NCBI RefSeq assembly: GCF_036370855.1
Contig: NC_088130.1
Location: 70,966,941 to 71,030,940 of the forward strand
Length of the DNA stretch: 64,000 nucleotides
Reading direction: 5' to 3'
Source of the DNA: Dromaius novaehollandiae
Taxonomy: Eukaryota > Chordata > Aves > Casuariiformes > Dromaiidae
The translations under genes and the position numbers were made by a program. A model generated the notes under the pieces. That model saw only the letters and a list, made by a program, of their open reading frames with translations, did not search any database and had not been told where the DNA came from. The first letter of the stretch is position 1. The number at the start of each line of letters is the position of its first letter. Shown piece after piece: positions 1-10,739 of this stretch.

Positions 1-2404
1 CTACCATTAAAATGTCTCTCATTCCATAGGCAGGTTTCCTGGATGATAAATTTATTTTATTAGAGTGCTCACTCCATTTTTCTTTTCGGATAAATGCATG
101 TCAAGGAAAAACATTTGCCTTTATGGTTCCTTTTCAAGAGCAAACTTAACAGTTCAAGGAAAGTATTTACTGAATGCATTGAAAAGCACATACCTTTGCA
201 TTATTTATTATAAGATACCAATAACTGCAATACGCAGAGTATCTCTGGACATAAATTAGTGATGTTAGGAAATACTAGAATCTTCCCAGTGTCCCGGAAA
301 CTATTAGAAACTGCAGCAAAAATGCAGGAGCTCATCACATCCCCAGTCTTTGGCACACCGTGACACTGGACTGGAGACAAAAAGACTAAGTAAACCACTG
401 AAGGGAGAAATCCAGTCTAACTGCACTGAAATTTGCTCTTTCGTCGCAGACATGCGATAAGCCGTTATCTGTGGGTGGTGGGTCGGGTAGCTCAGAGGCG
501 CAGGGAGGGCTTCAGGGAACGAGGGAGGCAGCGGGAGCAAGGGAGGGAAGAGCGGATCTGCAGAGAGGTGCGGAGCAGAAGCAGCGACTGCGCAAGGGTA
601 CGGCGTGGGGGGGGCTGCTCCGGGAGACAGCCTCGGGCCGGCTGGGGGGCCAGGCAGGGAGGAAAGCGCGGCCGGGGAGCGAGCCGGGCACAGCTGGAGC
701 AGGGTGTCCCCACGCAGACAGCAGCACCGCAGCGGCTGGGGGAAGCCTCACTGCCTAGCTGGACGGTCTTGTGATGGGAGGTGGGAAAGGGAACGGAAAG
801 CACGCGGTGCTCCTTCCCCCGCAAGAAACACACAGAACTCTCCCTCTTCAACGCTGCTGAGAGCTCTGTCACTCTGAGACGTTTGCTGGATGGTATAGCG
901 GCAGTACAAGCCTTATTTAGGAAAATTACATTTCCGGTTGTCTCTCCCTCACTCGTCAAAGTTAATGTAAAACAGCCTCAGTTTTAAGCAGTATCTTCAG
1001 GGATTTCTGATTTGATCCCTGACTGAAATTCAGGTACGTCAGGAAGGGTTCAGACCTGCTTATTTCCATAGAACTGCATCATTTTACCTTAATTTTGGAG
1101 CCGGCCTATCTCTGGCAGGGATCTTGCCCTCGCTCCTTTCCTGACAATTGCTGGAAAAGAACAGTTGTAATAACAATAATGAATTGTTCTGCATACGCTG
1201 GGTACGGTTCTCTGATCCACACCGCTTTCAATCAGGAATAGCTGCACTGGTGATGCCAGTGTGAGACCAAGAGAGGGATCAGGCTTGTTACAGTGGCAAA
1301 GTCACTCACAAGAAAAGTAAAATTAAAAAAAATGTAATTCCAGGAAATGTTTGGGCTAGATTTTGCATGAGAAGTGCTACCCAGAATAAAGCCACAAGTC
1401 AGTCTTGCACATGATCATTCAAGCAGGATGTTGCACAATATCCAGAAAGTTCAGAACTGTCTGAACACGGAGGAGAGGATTTGGTGAGAAAAGGAGGAGA
1501 TGGGATGAGCAGGTGCTTGCTTCCAGCCTTGCAAAGGCAAAGATACCCGGAATAACCTGTTACAGCAGCTAATGAACCTCATGGAAAGATATTCCTAGCA
1601 TCCAACTACGAATCTGTGTACTACAAATTAAACTAATTATTTGTTGTCTTTCTTGTGGTAGGCATAGAGAATAATGAAGCGTCATCCTCTTTAAAACAAT
1701 CTTGCACATAATCCCTCCTGTCAGTCTTTGCTTTTGCTGTCTGGGATACACAAACCCAGCCCTCCCAGTCTTTCCTCGTTTCTCAGCTTCCTATCTTTCT
1801 CGTTGACCTCCCCGAGGCTGGTACAGTAGGAGTCCTCTTGCCTAAGTCTAGCTCTCTGCGGGTGTTTACATCTAAGCTAATTGTGTAGGCTGTTTTTATG
1901 GTCAACAGACTGAAATCAATACAGTCGTGTGCAATTCAGCTCGTCTCAGACTTGGCTTGAGTCACATCCTAGCACTGCCTGTTTCTGTTCATCGGCCATC
2001 CCGACAGATAACGCGGGTGGAGATGTCTCTATTCCAGATGTCTAAAGTCAGGCAAGAGGAATCGTCCTTCTGGTATCCAAAACTGCACATATCAATGCAA
2101 CAGAGACCTCGCCGATGCCGGCTGGAGGAAAAATAACATTACTTCCTTTGTCTTCTGTGCAGCAGCTGTTGGAATGCATCCCACAATGAGACTTGCCGTT
2201 CTCTTTCACTTCACTGCAAAACCCAGACTCAGTTTGTGATGAACTATAGTTCCAGATCATCCTATGCTCTGCTACTGTCCAAATTGATTTTTCTCCATTT
2301 TGAATCTGTGTATTCGATTTTTCTTCTTCTCTGTGTTTTTGCACCCATCTGCAATAGCTCCTGTCTTGCTCATTTTGGAGCATTTCTCCAGCCTACCCAG
2401 ATCA

Positions 2405-2470
2405 TTTTGAATATATACATATATATATATAAAAAAAAGTAATATAGTATATATTATATATTATATATGC
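2405..2470. repeat. AT-rich low-complexity / TA microsatellite
   Basis: A run of alternating TA dinucleotides, a short A-tract and several TATATTATATA-like copies make about 65 bp of nearly pure A/T. It is self-complementary and could extrude hairpins. No gene association other than lying in the ONECUT2 intron. Confidence 0.8.
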
Positions 2471-5400
2471 CCTCACTTTTCAAGGAAGAAAAACAGAAAT
2501 TGCCAAATGTGTTATGAAGTTGGCCTCTCCATCTCCCCCACTCCGAGCCCCAGTCCCAAGCAGGGCCCCGGGGCGCCCTGGGGAGCCGAGGACACTTGCA
2601 AGGGGCCGCGCTGTAAACGCGCTCCTGGGGCACACTGCGCTGATAGAAAGGCAGTGGTGTTTTCACATCTCAGTTCTAAAAGGGTCCTCGTTTTGCGTTT
2701 TAGCCAATCTGGTAGTATTTTCAAGTGTCCTGATTCTGACCTTCCTTTTAGAGACAACTCCCCTGCAGCCACTTGAATTTCACGGGTGAAAACTGGTGAA
2801 AGAGAGGACTCAGGTTCAGCCAAGCCAACAAAATATTGCCGTTCCCCGCACAAAACCTGTGAAATATTTTCACATGCACTAGCATAAGCTGATCAATATC
2901 CAGCTGGGTCAGGTTCACCCGGCTGTCATACCCAGGCATAGGTAGATGGAGATTTTAACTACCGACCTTTCTAGAGTCTGAACTTTACTTTTTGGCCCAG
3001 GTTCTAATCTCAGATTTTAGAGCTGCAGAGGTTTTAATATGGCTGCTTGAAAATCTGGCCACTTATCAATTCACTCTACTCATTTCGTCCCAGCACATTA
3101 CCTAATCATGTCAACATATGGATTTTTTTATCTTACTGCCTTGTGTAGACAGCCTTATCAGTCTATTTTTAAGCCTGGATATGCTTTGGTGGTGGTATTG
3201 GTTTCAGCACTTGATGTTCTCTTTGCGCTAATAAATACAGATCAGCTCTTAACGCTGACATTGTTTTAAGCTCCATCAGCGCGGTTTGACATCGGCGCTG
3301 CCGAGGCGGGCTGCCCTCGCTGCCGGGAGGCTGGCGGGGAGCGACGAAGGGCCTCTGGCCGGCTTTGCCTTGCGAGACGTCCCGGGGACGCGTTAGGCGT
3401 TTACTCGCCCGCGTCAAGGGGTCCCCGGCGCTGGGCCGTGCAGCGCACACCGGGCGCTGATGCCGGGCTGCCGGAGCGGCTGGATTTTGCAGCCTCGAGC
3501 CCGCACAGCCGTGGCTTGCTCCGCAGCTCGCCGGGGTGGAGCGAGAGCGGGGAGCGGGGTTTGCCGACCCTCGGTCCCCAGGGAGCAGGAGGTGAGGCGA
3601 GAGGGAGCTCTGCAGAGATTGCTTCGCAGCTGGGGAAAAACATGGGGCTGTTTTGAAAGACATTTGCAACGTGGGGTGTCTTCGACTATTTTCTCCTCCT
3701 GGAAGCAGCTTCAAAGTCCATGCTGTAAGCACAAATGTAGATAACTTGGAATATATCTCAGATTGCTGGGCGTCTCAGCTGGCTTTATGCCTTGGGGCAG
3801 CCCCTGCAAAGCCCCGAAGGCTGCTTCGGCCGCGCACGGCCGGAGAGGCACCCGCAGGCGCGAGGCCGGAGCAGGCAGAAGGCAGCAGTGCCGGGGGGGG
3901 CAGCGCGCGGGAAGCGACACCAGAGCTAAACCCAGGGAGGCAGGAGAAAGCATGCGAGGGGCCGACGCCTGACCGGCCGCGCCGGAAGCCTGAACGCTGC
4001 CGTTTTATGGAAATAGGTTCTTGCAGCCACTGATGACAAACATTTCAAAGGGTTGTTGGTCATTATGTTTCAGAAAAGCTGCGCGTTTGCAGGTGACTTC
4101 CATTAGGAAGTGTTGCCTGACTCCTGGGCTGATACGGAGCAACTTGTGCAAAGCATCATGAACGTATAATGTAACGCCTGGTTTCACCAACGGCAGCCAG
4201 GTTTGCTCATGAAGAATGCAAGAATAAGTACTTGAGCACGTGCTCGGCAGCAGGGACGAGGCCGGTCCCGCTGCGGGGAGGCAGAGCTGCGCGGGGTCGG
4301 CGGGGGGGGCCTCAGCCGGTGCCCGGCCTCCGTGGCGTTCCCTGGGGGGCCGCTGCCCCCCCGAGCCGAGAGGGGAGCGTGGCGGGCGGGGAGCCGACTG
4401 CGGCCTGGTGCAGCCTCAGCCTGAAGAGCGGAGATGGTACAAGTTCATCTCAGAAAGGCGGGATTTCACTGCTTTCCGTTTTTTTCCATAGCTGTGACAG
4501 AGCACGTGAAAACGCAGACTGCCCGAGGACTGTGCAGCTCGGGACACGCTGAGCGCTCTGGCGGTTTTCGCGCGGGCCAGGGAGGAGCGGTCCCGCAGCG
4601 GAGCGCCGGGTTTGCCTCCGGCCGGCTGCGCGAGGGGCAGCACCGCTGCCCTGCTTGGAAGGCAGCTCCCGCTCCACCTCGGCAGGGAAAAGGGCTAAAG
4701 GGAAGAGATCGTCCCGTCCCCCGCTGCAAGGAAACCACGTCCGCGCCGTGCAGACGCGGGTGCTGTCTGTCAGACCAAAGGCACAGGCTCTGCTCTGACA
4801 TTTGTCTCGTAACAGAGGTCTGCAACGGGCCCCGTCGCTTCGCCCCCGACCCTGAGCGACAACCCGAAGCCAGCGGCTGTGAAGGTGGCCGTGCCCCGGG
4901 GAGCTGTGTCGCGCTCCGGGCTCGCCTGCGCTTTCCCCCGCCCCAGAGCCCCCTCCCCGGCAGACCGACGCAGCCGGCGTCGCGTCCAGCCTCCGCGCCC
5001 CTCGCCTGGGGCGGGCAGCACCGTCCCTGCTCTCCGCGGGGACGCGGCAATCGCTGCAGCTCCCGCGCGCCGGGTTTCTGACCCCCAACATCCCACTCTG
5101 GGCTCTTGTGAGCCTCGTAACGGCTGGTGCTGACGGGAACGCTGGGAACGGCATTTCCGTCGGTGGTGACAGCGGTGGTAGTGGCAGCTGGTGTTGCTGC
5201 CTGTGGAGGTACTGGCAGGAGCCACACGCTGGCCCACAAGATCGATGGTTTGTCCCATACGAACCTTCCCTTCCTTCTGCTTTGGGGCTTTTTCTTCTAT
5301 GGAGGGGGGGTGTCAATTAGCAACAGGGCAGAATCAAGCTCCTTCAAAGTTTTTAGCAAAAAGCTACAGAAGAACAAACTTTCCAACATTTCAGACTAAC

Positions 5401-7654
5401 TAAGAATTGAAAGCGCGTCAGCAGTCGGGAAGCCTCAAGCCCGTATGCTCCACAGCCTTGAGGAGCGGTAGCCAAAGTTCGAGCTGCACTCGATAGTCCA
5501 AGTTGCAGTTCAAGAGCATCTCCGGCGACGCTGAGCCTCAAGCGTGCGGCACGCGCCCTTTGCCCAGGCAGCAGCGGTGCGGGTGGCCCTCGCTGTTGCA
5601 GCCGGCGGGACCGTGGGCCTTTCCCGCGCCATCACGGCGCTGCCCTCACGCGCTGCCCCAGCACCGCCTCCGCCCTGCCTCAACCTCCACTTAGTCGCCT
5701 CTGCCCCTGCGCTGGGATCTTCCCCGCCGCTGCTTTGGCAGCTCCGTCTCCGCGGGAACAGGGAGGTCGGGGAGGACCGGAGCCGGGGGGCAACCGCAGG
5801 GCTCGGCGGAGCTGCCCGTGGCGGGGCCCGGCCTCCGCTTTGGTGGCGGATCCGTGCGGGAGACGAGCAGCGCCGGCGCGGGAAGCGCGGCAGGTAGAGC
5901 CCCTGGCTGCCGGCTCGCGTCGCCGGGGCGGGTCGGAGCGGCGTGCCCCTGCCCGGCTGCAGCGCTGCCCGAGCCCCGGCGGCACCGACCGGGCTACGCT
6001 CTGGCCTGGATCACTTCAGTGGGGGCGAAAGTCTTTGCTTGGCCTCAGCGTTGCGATGAAACCCCTGCGAAAGGACAGCCGCACCCCGGCAGAGCTGCAC
6101 CGGACCGACGTGGAGCGCGCTGCCGACACCAGTCGAATTGCGTAATCTTCTCCTTTTCTCGTTTCTGAGGCCTAATTACTCCATACAAGTCACGTTTGGA
6201 AGCTAGCTTAATCCACATAAACCTGGACTAATTCACCATTAAAGACAGAGAGAGCTGTTGCCGGTTACAGCACTTTTCAGATTAGCGAACAAAGTAGTAA
6301 ACAGAGACTGTGTCGTAAAATACAGTCTGCCGCAAGAGGCCTTGGATTTCGGCCGACAGTGCCAGCGTGCCAGGGTGCTCCAGCAGCTTAATTTCAGGCC
6401 CCCGCTGTTGCAGTAGTGGGGAGAAACAACAACTAAATTGCTAAAAAAATCTAAAAAGTGTTCGCAGAGGTCTGGGAACACCGGCGCGCTCGGCCAGCGG
6501 CGAGGAGCCGCGCGTGGGAGCGGGACGGCCGCGGGAGGCAGCGTCGGCACCAATTCCCCGGGGAATTCCTTGCAAGGAATTGCGTGCGTTTGCTGGCGGA
6601 GGAGAATGGGGACCCGTTCACTGCTCATTTCAGACGGATACCGGGAAAGCTTACTGCCGAGCCGCGGAGGGAGGATGCTTTTGTCTTGCAAATTGTTTAG
6701 CGGGGGCGTCGCATTCGCGCTCGTTCAGCTGCTCGCTGCCCTGTACTTGCCCCGCGGGGCTGCAGCTCCTGCCCTCGGCCTTGTGCCCGTGGCCGTCCCT
6801 CCAGCACCTGCTTGAAACGGCAGCGCAGAGAAGGGACGGTCTGTCCCGAAATATGGACAGAATATTTATTCTAAATGCATGAAACATCAGTTTCCACCTG
6901 TAGTTCCTCAATGCGTGCGTCTTCTATATAAATTACGCAGATGGTGTAGTTTGCATTATGGATCAGCGGCCTGCACAGTGTCATTAAAAAATAGTGATCT
7001 GGAGTTGTTGTTTGTTATGGCTTATGAGAAGCATCTGCAAAGAATTAATCTTTTTGTTAACTATTAGAAAAAAAAAAAGTGCCTTTTGCATTTTCTGTCC
7101 TAGACTGAAATCAGCTAAGCTGAATTTTTAGTCCTGATGTTACTGTGAGGGAAGAGCCGTGTGTTTCTCAGATGGGGCTTTGTAAAAGGCGTGGGGAAAA
7201 AAAAATCTCAAACTTCTGCGCTGCCCAGAAGCGGCAAGTGGAAGCGAGTGCTGCACCTGGGATGGCGGCGCACAGAGGAGGAGGGCGCAGAGGGCGAGTG
7301 TGCCACATGGCTATAGATTACGCACCCAAACGCCTGAAAATTAAGTGCCGATCCAAAACCGTTAGTCATTTCTGAAAATTCGTGTGTTTTATATGCAAAC
7401 ACAAACGCCCCGTGTGTATAATTCTCCTCGGAGGGCTCCAGCGGGGCCCGTTCCCACCACGCGCGTCGCAGCCGCTGGCGGTTCAGCTGCAGCGGCCACG
7501 CAAGCCGCTCGCGATTTTGGGCGCTGAGCCTTAGCCAGCGGCTCTCTGCGCCGCTGCAGCACACGGGGACGCGTAACGCATGTCCGAGCGCGCGGCTCGA
7601 CCCGTGTTGCCTGCGCGCGACCCGCTCGGCCCAGCGGCAGCCGGGCACGTGCTG

Positions 7655-7713
7655 ACCTGCTCTTTCTCTCTGTCTGCCCCCCCCCCCCCCCCCCCGGCCA
7701 CCCCGCTCCCCAG
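7655..7713 (+). promoter_or_regulatory. ONECUT2: 3' splice site of ONECUT2 terminal exon with C19 tract
   Basis: The acceptor ends in CCCCAG at 7708-7713. A candidate branch point CTGAC has its A at 7655, 59 nt from the exon, which is a little farther than usual. Between them is a short T/C-rich run, then 19 uninterrupted C residues (7677-7695). The pyrimidine tract is therefore almost entirely cytosine. The boundary is fixed by the reading frame: exon phase 1, with CA completing an Ala codon before Cys-Lys-Arg-Lys, as in other ONECUT2 proteins. Confidence 0.85.
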
Positions 7714-8000
7714 CATGCAAACGCAAAGAGCAGGAACCGAGCAAAGAGAGGAGCAACTCCCAGAAGAAATCCCGCCTGGTTTTCACCGACCTGCAGCGCC
7801 GAACACTGTTCGCCATCTTCAAGGAGAACAAGCGCCCGTCCAAGGAAATGCAGATCACCATCTCCCAGCAGCTGGGCCTGGAGCTCACCACCGTCAGCAA
7901 CTTCTTCATGAACGCGCGGCGGCGCAGCCTGGAGAAGTGGCAGGACGATCTCGGCACGGGGGGCCCCGCCGCCGCCCCCAGCACTTGCACCAAGGCGTGA
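7714..8000 (+). CDS. ONECUT2: ONECUT2 terminal coding exon (homeodomain and C-terminus), partial gene
   Basis: This encodes the last 94 residues of a one-cut-class transcription factor, ending at TGA 7998-8000. The segment begins CKRKEQEPSKERSNSQ. From about its residue 17 comes the divergent homeodomain, whose recognition helix reads VSNFFMNARRRSLEKW. That helix has the Phe48/Met50 pair characteristic of ONECUT proteins in place of the usual Trp48/Gln50, and keeps Asn51. The exon ends STCTKA, the ONECUT C-terminus. The tail KWQDDLGTGG favours ONECUT2 over ONECUT1 or ONECUT3, and FECH next door agrees with ONECUT2 synteny. Known family role: nuclear DNA binding to ATTGAT-like sites with cut domain plus homeodomain, in liver, pancreas and neural development. 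The cut domain is in an upstream exon outside this window. The GC content (CpG-rich to about 8050) matches its surroundings. Confidence 0.97.
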
Positions 8001-8383
8001 AGCAACGAGCCGCCGGCAGAGCGCGCGCAGCGGGGCCCTTCACTGGTCACTCGAAAGCACAATTCTCCTGCAAACGAAGTCGAGCCTAGCTGTAAGCAGA
8101 GGACACTTTTTACGGCTTTTAGTCAGTTCTAGAAGGCGCAAGTCGAAAATTAACCTCTTGCTATATAATGTTACGCTCAGGACGGGCTAAGCGGCTCTGC
8201 AAAGCAAACCGGTCGCTCGTGGCAGGAGTTTCTGCCGAGGCCTGAGGCCCCCCGCGTCGAGGAGGGCGAGCGCGGTGGAGCCGCGGCTCCGCGGTTGGCT
8301 CTCGGGCTGCTTAGCCTCGTCACCCCGCGACACACCAAAGCTCACAGCCATAGCATGACAACCCGAGAACTGAGCACAAACTT

Positions 8384-8384
<1 letters not shown>

Positions 8385-8419
<35 letters not shown>
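8385..8419. repeat. (CA)n microsatellite
   Basis: About 17 uninterrupted CA dinucleotides, 385 nt downstream of the ONECUT2 stop codon and so within the inferred 3' UTR. Likely polymorphic in length. Confidence 0.95.
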
Positions 8420-8421
<2 letters not shown>

Positions 8422-9145
8422 GCTAAGGAACCCAAGAACCAGTTCCTAAAACTCAGGCATGGTTTTGTTAAGTGTTTTAGAAAGAAAAATGATCAAATTT
8501 AAGTTTTTGTTCGGAATTTTTCTTTTTTTACTTTTTTTAATTTAATCAGTGAACATAGCTTGATCTTGGATCAGAAAGATTCAGTTCACTTGAGCTCAAA
8601 GTATCAAGCACAAAGACAATAGCTATAGAAACAGGTACGGTCCGGACTCGCTACAGCGGTTCTGTAAAGATGCATTCTAACTTACAAAGTTTTAGCGAAC
8701 AAGTAAGTGACTATACAAGTCTCAAGCACAGTCTGCAGTTTGTCACAAGTTCTGTGTTTGTACACAATGCAGATGCATACTCAGGAGGTCAATTTAACTG
8801 CTACAGTACATGGAGCAAACACAAGATTTTTGAAAGATCTAGATTTTTTTAGGTCATTAATATGTCCTTTTTAGTTACCAGGAATCTAGTTTCTCCTTTA
8901 TAACGTCATTGTTACGGAAACACACTTAGTGTTGGATGTGTTTTTGTTCATTTTATCAAAATCTGTATTGGAGTTTTATGGTACTTTCAAGCAGGAAAAA
9001 AGAAAAAAACAGAAACAAGCCCTTCAGATGCCATTGACCATTTTAGATGTGCTGCATATGATTTCGATAGGCCGTCTAAATCCAAATCGTCTGAACCATT
9101 AAGTTCCTTTTACCCAGTCCATGCAGCCTGCCGAGAACACAGCAC

Positions 9146-9153
9146 ACCAAAGA
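9146..9153 (+). promoter_or_regulatory. ONECUT2: miR-9 8-mer target site
   Basis: ACCAAAGA is the perfect 8-mer complement of the miR-9-5p seed (positions 2-8 plus A opposite position 1). First of seven in the inferred ONECUT2 3' UTR; ONECUT2 is an established miR-9 target. Confidence 0.7.
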
Positions 9154-9533
9154 GACAGGACACCGCAAGCCAAAGATATTTGTACCTTGCCATTTCTTTC
9201 ATCCTCGTTAGCGCTGGTCGTCGTTTTAGGAACCAGAAAGCCTCACCAACTCCGCACGACGTACAAAGCCCTCGCGGTCGTTTGCTGTCCGACCGAGCAG
9301 AACGGCCGCCGGCGCAGCGCTGAGCGGAGCCGCCGCGGCCGCACGGCCGGCAGCCGCCGTCGGCCTCCGAGCATCCATCCCTCCCACCCCTGAAATGGTC
9401 ACGGTCACTTGATGTGCGTATGTACCAGTGAATGGCCCCTTTCGAACACCCTCCCGGTGTTCAGAAGTAAGCCAAACGCTGTAACGATTCTCTAAAGACA
9501 CTTGAGACTTTTTTTATGTACTACTTAATCGAA

Positions 9534-9541
9534 ACCAAAGA
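9534..9541 (+). promoter_or_regulatory. ONECUT2: miR-9 8-mer target site
   Basis: Second ACCAAAGA match, in AT-rich 3' UTR sequence, which favours site accessibility. Confidence 0.7.
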
Positions 9542-9852
9542 AACTTTTTCTGCACCTACTTCTTCTGCAACAAACTGTTCCATTTAAAGAAATAAAATAA
9601 AGAATAAGAAGCAAGGAAGCACGTCAGGAAACAACCAAGCAACACACTGTGTTTTGACAGACATCTTGGACATTTTCGGAAGCAGATTTCAAAGAAAGGG
9701 TTGACAAGAGCGAAAACAAAGTAAAGCCAGTATGATTGCTGCTTCATTTGACAACTCAGTAGTCTTAAAGTTGAAGATTGTCTTTAATTTGTGCCTATGC
9801 AGTTTTTTCAAAGAACAAGGAACAGAGCAACCAAAACCTCAACAGCTACAAT

Positions 9853-9860
9853 ACCAAAGA
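9853..9860 (+). promoter_or_regulatory. ONECUT2: miR-9 8-mer target site
   Basis: Third ACCAAAGA match, 319 nt after the second. Confidence 0.7.
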
Positions 9861-10731
9861 TGAGGATTCTCACAACTTTTATTTCAGTTCATTTTTCTCC
9901 TCTTGCACGACTGAAATGCGTATAGCACCATTGATCTGTGTGAAGGTAATCGATTCTGTTTCTTTGAGCAACCAAAAGGGTGGGTTTTATTTATTTTTTT
10001 CCTGTTTCTACCCAACGTGGGCTCCTTCAGAGCTCCATGGACTCCAAGTATAAGATGTTGGGATACTAAACTACTCTGTCTTCTCTGTCCAGAAACGTGT
10101 ATGAAAAATGTGTCAGCTGGATATTGTTTGATCAGCTAGAGTTGGTCTCTTGTATGTTTAGAGCTTTAAACCCCCACCCTTCCATATGTGAAAAAGGGTT
10201 TAATAGCCACATCCTCATTCTCTCCCCCAGGGATAAAACCTGCTGTATGTGTACCGGTTTGTTTATTGCAGGTACTGGATGCCATTAGAGTCTGGCTCAT
10301 GAAGACCAGATCCTGATCTGAACTGAAATTGAGGTTTCAGCAATCCATGTGGCAATTCGATAAGTCATTTTGACATATTATGCTGGTTGGTCAAAGTCAT
10401 GATGACCCAAATCATGACAGTCAGACCTAGACCCAAATTTGACCTTCAGAACTGGAGCAGAGTTGTACCCGGTGTATCATTCTGCTCCATCTCTGCATTT
10501 AAATGAAGGCTTCTTTTTAGCTAATCTGCAAAATTATCGCAGTCACTTTCCGGTTTTTACATTTAACAAAACGAACAAAAAATAAAAAGCCTTTTCTGCT
10601 CAGGACAGTTAAGTTCTCTGAAAAATTCGACATCCTCACAACAACTAAACTGACAGCACGTACCAGCTCTGGGACTCAAAACATCCTTAAACGTAGCTTT
10701 CCCAGAGAGATCATACGTGATTCAAAAATGA

Positions 10732-10739
10732 ACCAAAGA
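10732..10739 (+). promoter_or_regulatory. ONECUT2: miR-9 8-mer target site
   Basis: Fourth ACCAAAGA match. A CAGTATTA match (miR-200b/429 seed 8-mer) lies about 250 nt downstream, near 10977. Confidence 0.65.

Larger units (their letters stand above)
1..7713 (+). other. ONECUT2: ONECUT2 intron (3' part) upstream of the terminal exon
   Basis: The stretch before the 3' splice site at 7713 has no exon I can recognise. The upstream exon, which in ONECUT2 carries the cut domain, must lie outside the window. CpG-rich patches sit at roughly 470-760, 2530-2640, 3270-4000, 4230-5110, 5530-6140 and 6470-6830, separated by AT-rich DNA. Such clustered CpG patches are typical of developmental transcription-factor loci. 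An AT-only low-complexity stretch lies at about 2405-2470. The open frames here (up to about 290 codons) lie in GC-rich DNA, overlap on both strands and resemble no family I know. Assignment as intron is inferred from the exon that follows. Confidence 0.8.

Noticed and set aside
4434-5316. Overlapping frames of 162-288 codons on both strands in the ONECUT2 intron
   Set aside because: Ala/Arg/Pro/Gly-rich, open on both strands at once, with no domain seen; typical of CpG-rich noncoding DNA.
7208-8062. 284-codon minus-strand frame opposite the ONECUT2 exon
   Set aside because: It is antisense to a well-conserved homeodomain exon in GC-rich DNA; the residues match nothing and the true plus-strand frame explains the conservation.
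7580-8089. Plus-strand frame of 169 codons starting MSERAARP
   Set aside because: It reads through the intron-exon boundary in a frame different from the homeodomain; the Pro run is just the C19 tract.
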